Shown here: positions 37,555 to 49,296 of the stretch, piece after piece
Numbering within the stretch: the first letter of the stretch is position 1
How the letters are laid out: each line of letters opens with the position of its first letter
DNA from: Bryopsis sp. KO-2023
Lineage: Eukaryota > Chlorophyta > Ulvophyceae > Bryopsidales > Bryopsidaceae
DNA: 64,000 nt
Direction of reading: 5' to 3'
Assembly: GCA_030272585.1 (NCBI GenBank)
Contig: BSYQ01000003.1
Span: forward strand, 7,998,001-8,062,000
The notes under the pieces: generated by a model
Seen by the model: only the letters and a program-made list of their open reading frames with translations
Databases searched by the model: none
Told to the model about the DNA's origin: nothing
Translations under genes and position numbers: made by a program

Positions 37555-38672
37555 CATACTATGGACGTGATCGGAAATGATCGGCCGTCCATTTTCGATG
37601 TCAGGACAGGTCGTTTCACTGATCTGACCTGACACGATCTCGTTCCACATGATTCTAAAAATGATCGGGTTTTTTTTTTTTTACCGATCATGATCGATGA
37701 TCGTGATCGTGATCGGCCGATTAAAACCTGATCGATGATCGTGGTCGGCCGATCAAAGCTTGATCGTAATCGGGATCGGGCTTCCGATTATCGATCTAAT
37801 CGGTTGCTCCGATCACGATCAAGCGTTGCGACATGCAGACGCCTAATCGGCCGATCAAGATCGGTGAAACGCCGATTAATCGGATGTTGATCCGATCACC
37901 TCCAACCATGATCGGCCATGGATCAATTGATCGGAATTTAATTTAAGATTCCGATCATGATCGGTCCCATGATCAATTGATCGGTCAATTGATCGGTCTC
38001 ACGAAAATGCCCACAAGTCACCACCCGAAGGTGTTTCTGGAGGTGTAAGGACTCCAACCTAGGACCTCACTGACTGGAATCAAGCAAATCAACGCTTGGA
38101 CCACTCTGAGCCACGATTAGAGTGTGCTCCGTGTCATTATATACCTGATCACTCAGTGCGACAAACTGAGGTATATAATAACACGGATGACCTAGTGATC
38201 GTGGCACAGAGTGGTCCAAGCGTTGATTTGCTTGATTCCAGTCAGTGAGGTCCTAGGTTCGAGTCCTTACACCTCCAAAAACACCTTCGGGTGGTGACTT
38301 GTGGGCATTTTCGTGAGACCGATCAATTGACCGATCAATTGATCATGGGACCGATCATGATCGGAATCAATTGATCATGATACCGATCTGATCGGCAGCT
38401 CCGATCCCGATCACGATCTCGATCAAGCGTCGCACCCTGTCGGCACCTGATCGGCAGTTTTTGATCGGCCGATCACGATCAGGCCGATCAAAAACTGCCG
38501 ATCAGGTTGGGCGACCGATCAGATCGATGATCGGCCGATCGTGATCGATGATCGGCCGATCGTGATCGATGATCGGCCGATCGTGATCGATGATCGGCCG
38601 ATCGTGATCGATGATCGGCCCTGCCAGACCTGATCGGCGACCGATCAGATCGGTGATCGGATCCATAGTATG
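37555..38672. mobile_element. hAT-like foldback element H3 (1118 bp) with two tRNA-like cassettes
   Basis: Target duplication GCTGTAAT (37547-37554 and 38673-38680); terminal inverted repeats CATACTATGGA..TCCATAGTATG, one base different from H2 in the first eleven. The arms are packed with GATCGG/CCGATC, including a near-perfect 27-bp-period array near 38520-38620. The centre (about 38160) is an inverted repeat with outward-facing tRNA-like cassettes (minus about 38040-38118; plus about 38198-38275). It is inserted in dispersed repeat R, whose uninterrupted paralogue is at 60.9-61.1 kb. There is no transposase. Confidence 0.85.
38198..38275 (+). other. tRNA-like cassette, right arm of H3 (Ser-like, class II shape)
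   Basis: It shows an A-box-like GTGGCACAGAGTGGTCCAAG, a degenerate anticodon region with the loop TTGCTTG (GCT would be Ser), a long variable-arm-like stretch, and a B box AGGTTCGAGTCC. Upstream is GGTATATAATAACAC, a TATA-like element, and the leader has TGATCGTGG. A hairpin CACCTTCGGGTGGTGACTT follows. The left-arm copy (about 38040-38118, minus) has a B box reading GGTTGGAGTCC. Confidence 0.5.
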
Positions 38673-38792
38673 GCTGTAATCCATTAATCCGCCAGATAAC
38701 TCTGCCAAAATCATGAATGATCGCAACATTATGATCGCGTCTGTGCAAAGACACGATAACATAAGCAAGAAAAAACACTTTCAATGCTAAGC
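38673..38792 (-). repeat. Dispersed repeat R, part right of H3
   Basis: On the minus strand it matches 60909-61021, starting at TTGAAAGTGTTTTTTCTTGC. Together with the left part it corresponds to one copy of R with H3 inserted at ATTACAGC. This marks the edge of the transposon-rich half. Confidence 0.8.
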
Positions 38793-40266
38793 CTTGGTGC
38801 TCCTTGGATTACCAAGGGGGAAGCTGGGCTTCATGTGTCTGTGGATTCACTGATGAACTTTTGGACGGATTGGCTTTTACGTTACTTGGGGGGAGATGTT
38901 CTACGAGTAGATTTACTTGTTTTGAATTTTGGACAAGCATCATGGGTCTTGATGTGGAAGATGGTGGAGTTGTTGCGATTGTATGTGTTTGAGTTCCCTA
39001 GAATACACCTACAAACTACCAGCAACTGCCCAACTTAATCACTCCTTTCCACGAGTTCTTGTTGTTAACAGGCTCGTCATTTCCTGAACAGTGCTAATGT
39101 CTTATCTACGATTGCGGCACCATGTGCAAGTGGAGGATCATTGTCTGCCATGATATCGCTTCTCATGACCTGTGAAACTAAACTGGGGAAAAATCACAAG
39201 GTGATTAGCAAGTGAATCGACATCATTAAATATGGATGTTTCCAATCCAACCAAAGTCCTTATTGGTAGACACTCCTGATGAGAATCATTTTATATAGGA
39301 AAAAAACAGTCAGGACATCCCTGTCCCACAGAACACCTCCAACGACTCCCAGCAAATCCATATCATATATGCATGACAAAAGAGGAAAAAGAAAAACCTA
39401 AAACTAAAAAGAATCAAGCCCCCTTCATTGAATTGACGTCACCCATTTTTTCAACAGAGGAAAATGGAATATCAACTTGCAGCTTCCGTCACTTTGTGGA
39501 CACACCAAATGCAAGCGATAAAAATTCTACCTGGTATATTCGCCTCCATTTTTTTTCTTTTTTTAATGCTGATCTCCATGGCATGTACACCTGACCTTTT
39601 TTTTTTGCTTTTCATGACCCCCCCCCCCTTACAAATCTCTTTCCCTCTTTTTTTTTGCAAACTCAATTTTTTCAATGCACCCGTCTCCTATCCCTATAAA
39701 GTGAGCTTCAAAATGGAGGCCTTGTCAGTGCTTTTTCATTTCTTGTATTCTTTTTAAATTATCCGACAGACATTATTACTCTGGTGGCTACAACGAAACT
39801 CAAGCACCAGACCGTACCCCTTTCCTTCATATCCCCCTTCCAAGCCAAAAAATTTAACCAAACATAAAAACACCTTTTCTTTCCCTTGTCATCCATTACA
39901 ATCCTTTTTCTCTCTGAATTTTTTTGGTTGGAACCCCCCACCGAGCTCCCCTCTCTTCTTCTCATTCACCCAGGAATTCTTCTCAGTCAGACTTGGTAGG
40001 CCTTTCCAAACATTTCTTTAAAAATATATGTTTGCATTGTTGATTGAACCCCTCCAATGATCGTAACTTCTTCGTGCATTCCACCCAGAGAAAAACCTCC
40101 AAGAATCCGTACGAAAATTTCCACAAAAATACAGTCGTCGGCTTTCCCTCCCACACAACCTCCAACAATTTAAAAAAAAACGCTCTTCAAAAATCTGAGA
40201 GAAACCACTTCTGACAAGGCAAAAACCCAGAGCTCTTCCAAGGACCCATACGAGAAGGAAAAAATC
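38793..40266. other. Intergenic stretch, no gene seen
   Basis: It contains an 84-codon open frame (38784-39038) without recognisable features, poly-T and poly-C tracts near 39550-39660, and AT-rich DNA. It may include 3'-UTR sequence of the EDR2-like gene, which ends at 40267 on the minus strand. Confidence 0.5.
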
Positions 40267-43200
40267 TCAACCATCTTTCTTGGGAGAGGCCATTTCCTCA
40301 TCTTTCTTCTCTTTCGCCCCATCCTGCGACGGTGGTAGTGATTTTTTCGGTGTGGACACTTCTCTTGGTTCAATCTCTTTGGAGGTATCCAAGTACACTG
40401 CTTCGGTGAGGTCCAGTCTGTCAAACCGAACGGTGCCCAGAAGAGCTTCAGGGAGGGTTTCCACCGAATTCCCTTCCGTAAGGATGGCAAGATCGACACA
40501 CAAACTCCTGGTCGCTCCAGAAACAAGACCCACAACTGAAGCCGCTGTGTATGAGGAGCCCACATCGATGTCCACTTCAATATACCTGCGGTTTTCAAAG
40601 ACAAAATCAGAGGATTTTGATTCACTAAAAACAGTTGATGCAACATCTGGTATTTCTGATTCTCTTGATTATGCATAACTTGGTTGGGATCCCAGGCTTT
40701 CTTTAATACTATTCACAAAGATTGTTCCCAGAGAAATCGAATTCAAAAAAATACAAAGATACAGGCATACCCCATCCTGCAACCCTTGTGAAATCTTATG
40801 CAAACTCAACCGACCTGGGTCCACGATGATAATATTGCTTCAGCTTGTTTCCCAGCAAGACAGGTGTGCTACCGACACTTTGACGAATTATCCAGCTGCC
40901 TTTAACGATGTGAGGGATAAGCTTAAAGGTGTCGTTCCGGAAACCATCATCACCACTCACAAACCTACAAATCCAAAACACACAAAATTTCCACACACGC
41001 CGAAACATCTAATCTTCCACTTTACGTTGCACGCAACACAACCACCAATATATTCAGATTGACACAGAAAATGAATGGAAAAAGTGAAAAGTGTGGACAA
41101 CTGTTGTCCACTGTTAGGATACTTTCGCCATTTGGAAATCCAAATAGGCCTGGTAGACCAAATCTCCTACTCATGACAACCACTATCTAGCAAAAAACTG
41201 CACCATTATCTAATAAAAAACTGCACCTCATCAGTGCAACTTCAAAGGGTGTGAGCTCTGAGTCCAGGCCGCTGTCTATCGGTGACCCATCTGAGCTGGT
41301 TTCGTTCCTATTCATTGAAGCGTCGTCTTTCGAGCTCCATGCCATGACTAATCCCAAATGAGGCGGCCCAGGCACCATGATTTGCACAACATATGTGAAG
41401 CCAGCGGTACTGCACCTGTTTTTTCCCCAACAGAACAGCAATTAACATACGTGCTAAGATTTGCTGAGTGGGTGTGCTATGTATAGATTCAGACAAGTCG
41501 CTGGGTGGACAAAGGTGCACTCTAAGATACAAGGGAAACCAAGCACTAATAATACTGATTATCCAAAACCTGCTAAATACAAACACTTTAATCCTCGACA
41601 GAGTAGGGTTTCCTTTGCTGGAATTCGAGAAGTTCCTGTCTGATTCAATTTCTTGTGCCAGAAAAGGGAAAAAGCAAGACACATGGAGAAAAATGCTGGC
41701 ACAAAATCAGACTCACTCTTTCGAGAGTCGTAAGACTGAGTAACACAGTTTCTTGGGACAGACTTGGAGACACTTTCTCATCCGGTAAGATCAAGGGAAA
41801 ATACACTGCACCATTAAGGGGGAAGAAAAATAGAAATCGCTGCACATGCAGTGCTCTATCGATTCCAATCCAATTGGCAAGAACAGAGAATCCCATTATT
41901 CACCTGACAGATTCGAGATATCTTGAAACATGGGGAGTTGGCTTGTCTAGCTTGACCAAGTCCACAGATTTTAGGTCAAACTCCGGTTCAGGGGCCAGAA
42001 TTTTCTTCCTGTCCTGTAAGTAGTTCTTTCCTCGCAATTTGAATCCAGCAGCACCGGGACAAGAGTAATACCGCTGACTGAGCGTGCCGCTTTCCCAATT
42101 TTGACGGCGACCCTGGTGCACCGGCGACCCAGGGGCACTCTCTGATTGGTGATCCTCTTTATGGTCAAGGGTGGAATTCGATTCTGGGGTGGGTTTGGCG
42201 TCAGACTGGTCAAACTCACGACCAGCCTGGGTGGAGGTTTCTTGATGGGGCTGTTGGCTTCCCCCCATGCTGCTGCCAATAGTGAAGGGGAGAGTCTGGA
42301 GTTGGGTCCAAAAAGACAAACACAGCAGAACACGCGGAATCAGCCAAGATTAGAATGCGATACCACTGGGTCGCATTGTGAAGCAATACCAGAGGTTGAC
42401 TTGATTCAACAACTTCCCTGTGAAGACGACCTCTAAATGAATTTGAATATTCCAGTAACAGCCGAAAAGATTATGAAGAGAAAAGAAAATAAGGGGACAA
42501 TTAATATGAGTCGACTGCATCATTCCACATTCTCGTGGTGGCAAGCTGTCGAGACAAAAGAGATAAGCTCTAACAAACATAATTCCTACCACGAATCTTG
42601 ACTGCTCCACTCTATCCTTCAAACATACAACAGTCATAAGCATGGATTCTATCCAAGCCTCTCGGATCCCGAGAATGCTGCTGGCGCTTCCCAACCATGA
42701 ATTCGATGAGCAAATTCCCCCTAGATCAATTTTCAGCACCATTGTCACTAGAGACTCCGGCGATTTTGTTGGATCAGGGCAATATTTTTCTTGCAGAGGG
42801 GCAATTGTGAATCCAGCAGCTTGTACCTATCAGGAAGCAAGAAATATATATATCGAAAACATACTAAGACAAAGAATTGCATCGGAATTTTGTGGGGGGG
42901 AATATCTCATCAAGACTATCCAAGCTGGGATGTTCATTGATTGTCAAAATAACCGTTTTTCTAGATCTGTAATGACAAAATGCATTATACTACAACCCAC
43001 GATCTTTTTTGAATTTTCCACAGTGACCCAAACAACATAGAACTACCACAAATGTCTGAATGGGCCCACCAACACCATGACTGATGTGGGCAATACCAAG
43101 ATCAAAATGCACCCATGAAAAGGTTGGTCTTCCCTCCAAATTTACTCACTTGTGCCTCAACTGGAGAATATGCCCATCCCAAAAATCCACCAGGTTTATC

Positions 43201-45572
43201 TTGCTCTGAGTTGACCACACGTTTGTTCGTGCTCTGGAGCAAAACAACGTAGGTACCGTCTTCCTCCTCCAATCGCCAGCTCCTTTCCGCTGTGATTTCA
43301 CGGGGAGCCAGCATTCGCCCAGCCCACCCTGTGGCTTCTATTTGTGCGTGCACAATCTACACACGTCAAACACATTGATTTCTTCAGAAACACAATCCTC
43401 TCAAACTATATTTTTCGTCTGTTTCCTCTTCGAAAATATTTTCTTGTCCATCCATATTTAAAGACATGGGAACCCAAACTCCATCGATGATCAATTGATA
43501 GAGTTGGGTAGGTGAACCCAACAAGGCTCCCTACAAACGATAATCTACTGTTTTTGCTCAGAAATATCGTTATGATGATTTCTATGACATGGCCATCCCA
43601 AAGAAAATTGACCCACGCAATTAAGATTTCACCACTGAAAATTCCATGCACCTGCATATCATCGGCCAGTTCTTCCAGGACCTCCATGTCAAAGAACCCA
43701 CTGGTTAAATTCGATCTCGTTGCACTTCTGCTCATTAGAGCTTTGAAACACATTGAGGGAGGTGCCCGAACTATTGTAGAAACCATGAAAGCCCCATCTC
43801 GGCCATTCCCAACATCCTCTCGATAAACTGCCACTCCATTCACATGCTTCCAAGGGCACCAATAACACTCCGATTCGTTTCCTGAATTAGCACCTAATTT
43901 CAAAAAAAGACCATTCTCCATGGAGCACTTGAAATGGATTGAACAGGGTCATAAGCCTTCAATCATTCAAGGCAATCAAAAATCAAGGTTGCGTTTTTTT
44001 CTTCCTAATCCCCCCCCATAAAAGTAACCAAATAAATGAAAACAAAAATCAGCAGACTTGATTTCAGGCCTTCAGACCTGATGTACATTAGTCCAGTTCA
44101 AGAGAATACAGAACAACTGTGCAGCAAGGACATAGATTTATATTGAACATCAACACCACAGATTATTTATTTTTATTTTATTTTATTTATTTTTATTTTA
44201 TTTGGGGGGGTGTCATGGTTGCATGGCTCCTGATTTTATTTGGAGACACAACTGCATTCTACCTTGTGTTTGTGGGTGTCGATCGTGAATGTCTGAGGTT
44301 GTGCATGTTGACGAGGAAGCCACTCTCAAGTCCTGGCATAGGAAATTTCAACTATTCAATGAATCCTCTTTTTTTTTTTTTTGCTAATGGCTTTTCTTCC
44401 TCAATTCTGATATGAAAATACTTTATTCAAAGAAACATCCACCGTCAGGGTTGGAAAAGGGAACCACTGCAAATTTAGCTTCAAAATTTGACTTTCTTTA
44501 CTTGAAAATAAAATAGTCGACTAATCTAGGAATATCACGATTCATCCTCCTACACAAGAAAGAAAGATTTATATCTTTGCATTTGCTTTTTTGTATTTCA
44601 CTTTCCAGGTGCTAGCAAATCCTCCATCGAATCCAATTCATTCCAAAAATAAGTGATCCACATACCCTTGTTGGCTGGAAGGTCTTTGGAGCGGCTTCCT
44701 TGACAGATTCACCCCTCATGGAGGTTTCAGCATCGCTATCTATGGGCAGGATTGGCAAAGGCAAGGACCTCTCCGCCACCTTGTCAAGACGTAAATCACA
44801 AAACAGCTCCGGATTTTCCAATTCGGTGCTTACCACTGTTTCTGAGGTGGACCTCGCGATTGGTTTGTACTCGCTCCTGGGAATGACCCCCAAATTTTGG
44901 ATGGCCTCCAGGAAACAGGTCTGCCAGCGGGCTGCCGTGGTTTCCTCCTCGAACCCCAGCACCACCCTCGAAGTTTTGGTGGCATGGCTAGCTGGCCAAA
45001 GTACTGAAAAGGAATACTGAAGCAAACCAAAAAAAAACAAAACCCCTTGAGAAAAACTTCAACTTGGCTGGTGGTGTTTGCAGGACAATTTGAGAATGGG
45101 GGAGTGTCTCGAGTTTTGCTGTGTATGGCCAGGGGCATCTATGTCAAACTGCAGGAACTGGTGGTTACTTTAAGTGGGGTTAGGGGCGGCAAGATTCTGC
45201 AAGAGTGAGACGGAGCACTGCCCAACGCAACGCCTGGTGGAAAAACTCTAGAATTATTTGCGTGTTTCTTTTCGTCGAAATCCTCACCCCATCCAGCTTC
45301 TCGTACTTCCCTGCAACCAGTGCAACGATTGTACTCCGCCCCTTGGCTCGAATGGTCAATTCTTTCCTGTCAAGGGGGGTCACCTCGCACTTGGGGTGCA
45401 GGGGCCAGACGGAAGATGGTTTGGGATCTGACTCTTGACGGTATGTCTCGAACGAGTCTTTGGACAACACGCCATATCGACGACAAGTCACCCCGTTCAC
45501 TATGTCGCTCCCCTTCAATAACCATCCTTCTCGCTTCGTGTTGGCAGACCGAACTTCTTCAGAAACCGTCAT
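40267..45572 (-). CDS. EDR2-like protein: PH, START and DUF1336 (EDR2_C) domains
   Basis: A multi-exon gene. Start chosen at the ATG at 45572 (MTVSEEV); an in-frame ATG at 45629 is possible. Exon 1 and exon 2 (about 45020-44666, donor CAAG|GGTATGT) form a PH domain (REGWLLKGSDIVNGVTCRRYGVL.., then EEETTAARWQTCFLEAI). The START domain spans exons near 43920-43640 (CWCPWKHVNG.., VSTIVRAPPSMCFKALM), 43350-43140 and 42820-42620 (FTIAPLQEKY.., VLKIDLGG). DUF1336 begins near 42080 (RYYSCPGAAGFKLRGKNYLQ) and continues near 41420-41190 (FTYVVQIMVPGPPHLGLVM), 40985-40815 (GDDGFRNDTFKLIPHIVKGS, WIIRQSVGSTPVLLGNK) and 40590-40267 (DIDVGSSYTAASVVGLVSG). In Arabidopsis, EDR2 binds phosphoinositides through its PH and START domains and restrains defence-linked cell death. 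Some middle exons are not placed. Confidence 0.85.
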
Positions 45573-46079
45573 ATCGCGCTTTGCACCCAAACAGCGACCT
45601 CCACTCTCGCTTCCCTTTCCCACACGCACGCTCTCTCTCCTCCTGTCTCTTTCTGTGAACAGCCCCTTCGCGGTTTCGTTTCCGCTTTCCTGCGCTGTGT
45701 GACGGAAACCACACAGGAAGGAGTTTTTTCTTTTCTTTCCCCTTTCTTTTCAGTAAGTATCAAAAAGTCTCCCCACTTCTTTTCCTTTCGAGACTTCGTG
45801 ATGCGGGGCCAGATTTCGGCAGGGGGCCCTGGGCGTTCCTTTTCTTTGTTGTCTTGTCCAATCCGTGAGTGCATTCCATGAATATGCTGGCCAACTTGGT
45901 TGTGGAAGTTGCGCAACCATTTCCCCCATCTGGACCACCCACTCCGGAATTTACTCAATTCCTTGATTTTCGCAGCCCATTTTTTTCCAACTTTTTCGCG
46001 CGCGTTCAGGAGCTGGAAATCTGAATGAGACTGGGCCATGCTTCTCATATATCGATTGGATACCATCCATTCATTCACT

Positions 46080-47054
46080 CACAAACCAAATCACTCTTTT
46101 GAGACATGCAGTTTCTACAGAGTTGATGTGTGGGAATACATTCGAGAAGTGCATGGGGAAAACACCACAGAATCACCAGGGAATCTCAGAGAGATTCAGC
46201 AACAAAGGTTTCGATCAGGTATCCAGTTTAAATCGTGCTAACGCTTGTGTTTTCCTGAAAAAGAATAACCTGCTATTATAATCAACAGACAGCCCCATAA
46301 ATTTGCTGAGTCAGAAACGCACAACAATGAAAATCATCAATTCTTAAATAATAACCCCCGCAGTCCATCCAAACCAGACCAAGGGGGGTTCTGCCAGATT
46401 CAAAAGAAACCCAGACACAGAACCAACACTTTCCCCATATCTAAATTCCCACCTTTTCAGTATTGTTTTTAATTTTTTTTTCCTCCTCCAAACCCCACCC
46501 CATCCCCCCTTCCCCGAAATTTCATATAGTTTTTGTTACCGGCTTTTTTATTCCTTGGCCAGACATTCGTTGTTGTGAATCAAATCCTCCCCCCAAAAAC
46601 AACAACGTTTTTTTTTCCCCACTACGTGCCTGTAATAACTTGCACATGATGTGATCGAAAAAATATATTTCATGACCATTTGATTCGTATCTATTACACC
46701 AAAATTTGGTGCTCCTCTTCTACAATTTTTTTCCACTTCCACTTTCCCATCTGAAGATTGTTTTCTTTTTTTTTTGTCTCTTCTTTTTTTCTGAGGCTTG
46801 CAAATTGTTTTTGTTTTCTGGACAAAACCCAGTGAGAAACCTAGGGACGTTTTCTCAATTTCTAATTTCATATCGGGCATTGGAGGGATGGCCCATTTCC
46901 CTCACAACATCCACCAGAGCAAGGGCTATTATGAGAAACGAACCCAACCGACACACCCTCTCTTTGATTTCTTGTTTTCGCCCCTTTTCTCTCCCTTGCC
47001 CTTGCAGCCATGGTGACCCTTGGCCACCAAACTAATCTGTGGAGTCTGCCCACA
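46080..47054. other. Intergenic region between IPK2 and the EDR2-like gene
   Basis: AT-rich DNA with long T, A and C runs. No coding exon is convincing. It should hold the 3' UTR of the IPK2 gene and the promoter of the EDR2-like gene; a pyrimidine-rich stretch at 45640-45760 is on the promoter side. Confidence 0.4.
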
Positions 47055-48137
47055 TCATGTTTCTCCACCACTGGATATTGGAGTTGGGACTCCATCGCCC
47101 ATAATTCTATCATTAGTCATACTTGCAGGCCTGCCCAGCCACCCTGACAACCCCACCGATTCCCCATTACTTAAGGACCGCTTTCTGTATACTCGTTTTT
47201 GCTGGCGAGCATTTCTGTCCTCTGAAATGGCTTGCAACTTCCCGATCAATGATGTTAAGCCTCCCAGGAAATTATCGTCCCAATTGCCTTCAACTGGGAA
47301 GGTGTGGGCAAAATCCACCATGGACACCCTCACGTTCAGGTCCCCAGGGCAGGTCGCCAGCCCTTCATAGAAAATGAGAATTGAGCTCGAGTAGAAGTGA
47401 AACAAGGTTTGGTGCTGAAACCATTTTCGTAGGTCCAACAGTTGGGGGAGAGCGCCCGACGTCATCCCCAACACGGATTCAGATCGAATCCCCCGTTCGT
47501 TGTCGGCGAAGTCCAAGAAAGCCCCGTCCACTTGAGCCTCCGACATCGTTTTACAGTACGACTTCGAGGCTCGACAGATTTTACCTTTCGAGTGTTTATA
47601 AACCTGCCACCCGCAAATCTTGAACCCTAGGGAGGCCTGGGTGGTGGCTTGGTCCTTCGCACGGGCCCGAGCGATGTACCGTTCGTCGGCGGATGCGTAC
47701 CAAGTTCTGTATCCAATTTTGATGTCGATCACGCAGGGCTTCGAGTAGCTTGCTCCGACGTCTTTGAGCATCAGCAATGTCCTCCCTCCGGTCTCAATCG
47801 TTCCCGAAAACCTGGGAACGAACTCAAGAATGGCATCAGTTCGCTGAGACTCTCCACCCTCCCCTCGGCAGCTGAACTCTTCCTGGTCGTCCGCGCTCGA
47901 CGAATCAGCGCCCGCGTGCTGGACTCCAGTTCGCGACGACGACCTGAACATTCGAAACAGTCGCTTGTAGAAAGCGAGCTCTCTTTCTCCGCGCGGACCG
48001 GGCTGTAGCGGCTTGTAGAAGTGGCCAAGGTCGTCGACAAGGGAGCCCTCTTTGCCGGCCTCGAACAAGTGACCCGCGACTTGATGCTGACAAGGTCGCA
48101 ACGTTAAGGAACTCGACACCTCCTTCCGCGAGTCCAT
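47055..48137 (-). CDS. IPK2: Inositol polyphosphate multikinase (IPK2/IPMK), single exon
   Basis: Phosphorylates inositol phosphates (Ins(1,4,5)P3 to InsP5 in plants), acting in nucleus and cytosol. Start chosen at the ATG at 48137 (MDSRKEVSSSLTLRPCQ), because the family's N-terminal HQVAGH motif follows at residue ~18 and the longer frame adds only unconserved sequence. About 360 residues; Arabidopsis IPK2s have ~290-300 and the excess is a Ser/Asp-rich insert at residues ~85-115. Visible motifs: LVDDLGHFYKPLQPGPRGER, the catalytic PxxxDxKxG as PCVIDIKIG, TTQASLGFKICGWQVY, SSSILIFYEG and the metal-binding MVDFAHT. It is intronless, as in Arabidopsis. It lies upstream of the EDR2-like gene in the same orientation. 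Confidence 0.92.
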   Translation of the reverse strand: MDSRKEVSSSLTLRPCQHQVAGHLFEAGKEGSLVDDLGHFYKPLQPGPRGERELAFYKRLFRMFRSSSRTGVQHAGADSSSADDQEEFSCRGEGGESQRTDAILEFVPRFSGTIETGGRTLLMLKDVGASYSKPCVIDIKIGYRTWYASADERYIARARAKDQATTQASLGFKICGWQVYKHSKGKICRASKSYCKTMSEAQVDGAFLDFADNERGIRSESVLGMTSGALPQLLDLRKWFQHQTLFHFYSSSILIFYEGLATCPGDLNVRVSMVDFAHTFPVEGNWDDNFLGGLTSLIGKLQAISEDRNARQQKRVYRKRSLSNGESVGLSGWLGRPASMTNDRIMGDGVPTPISSGGET

Positions 48138-49296
48138 TCGAATCAAGTTCCAAAAGTTGAGAGGGGAGGGAAAAATAAGAGCCCAGTGCCGCTCCCTTGG
48201 CAATCTCCCCTCCTTGGGCCGAATTAGCTTCGCTACACTTCGCCAAAGCAAAACACAACAACGTGAAAAAAAGACGACCTCGTCACGTACAGACTCAGAC
48301 GGTGTCCAAACTCTCTAGCCACACGGAAGTCTCGCCTTCGTGTGCGTTTTTTTCTTTTGTTTCTTTTTGTTTCAGCGCGTCGTTGGATACTTTTGAAACG
48401 AGGCACTCCTTCCTTCTGGCCAACACGGAAAGCAGCTTGCGGAATATACGACCGAAAAATGCTGTCTGTCTGCCTGGCGTTGGTGACGTCATGAATGACT
48501 CATCGACGCAGGCAGGAAACGGAAACGAATTCGCACACGACAGAAAACCTGCAAAACGTCTTGCAGGAACAAGACGTCTGCAAGGCGTGTATTTATTTAA
48601 GGGAAGTAAAGGGGGGAAACGATGGTTGCATGCAAATTATGCTCGTATAAAACCTTGCCCTCCCTGTGTCGTTCAAAGTTTCGGACTGGTCGCTTGTCGG
48701 CCATCAAACAGGAGCATGCAAAGAAACAAACAGCAGAAAAAAGGTCAGTTATCTTGTGGATAGGGCTCTGGAAATAAAAACAACAGTGAAAATTGTTTGG
48801 GGGTGTTCTTTCAGTATGATATATTTTTGATGTATTTTTTTCCCTTGTTCCAGTTGGTTTTTTATGAGTGTGTTGATTTTCGATAATTATTCAGGTCAGC
48901 CTGGGGGAGGGTGGAGAACAGAATTTGCACTGGAAGCAAAAAAGAAGATCTGGGGTGGGATTCATGCGGAAAACTGGTAATGGCCGCAAGAATTTGGCAG
49001 AAAATTTGAATTGAAATGCTGCACAAGATATATCAATGTTGTGGGCACTGTTTTTGGAACAATCACCCCAAGCAGAACACATGTCAAAATATAATTTTTC
49101 TCGAACAGAGCCAAAACCATGTGCAATCAAGCATTGTAAGATTTTCAGAAAGTGCTATGTTTTAAACACAGGTTTTGACCTTTGAGAGCATATTGCAACG
49201 GCATTTCTGGAATGACACTTCTTTCAAGGCCGATTGCTGTCAAATGTATGGAACATGCTTTTTGCCCATTTCTTTCCTTTTTCGTCGTGTTTGCAG
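48138..49296. other. Region between IPK2 and CtpA; probable divergent promoters
   Basis: It should contain the IPK2 promoter and 5' exon(s) of the CtpA gene, including a plastid transit peptide, but I cannot place them. A plus-strand open frame (48197-48763) is basic and Ser/Arg-rich; its last part could be a transit-peptide exon because AAAAAAG|GTCAGT at about 48743 resembles a donor, but support is weak. The rest is AT-rich. Confidence 0.35.

Noticed and set aside
48197-48763. 188-codon plus-strand frame as a separate gene
   Set aside because: No recognisable domain, and its start overlaps the IPK2 5' region; at most a weak candidate for a CtpA transit-peptide exon.
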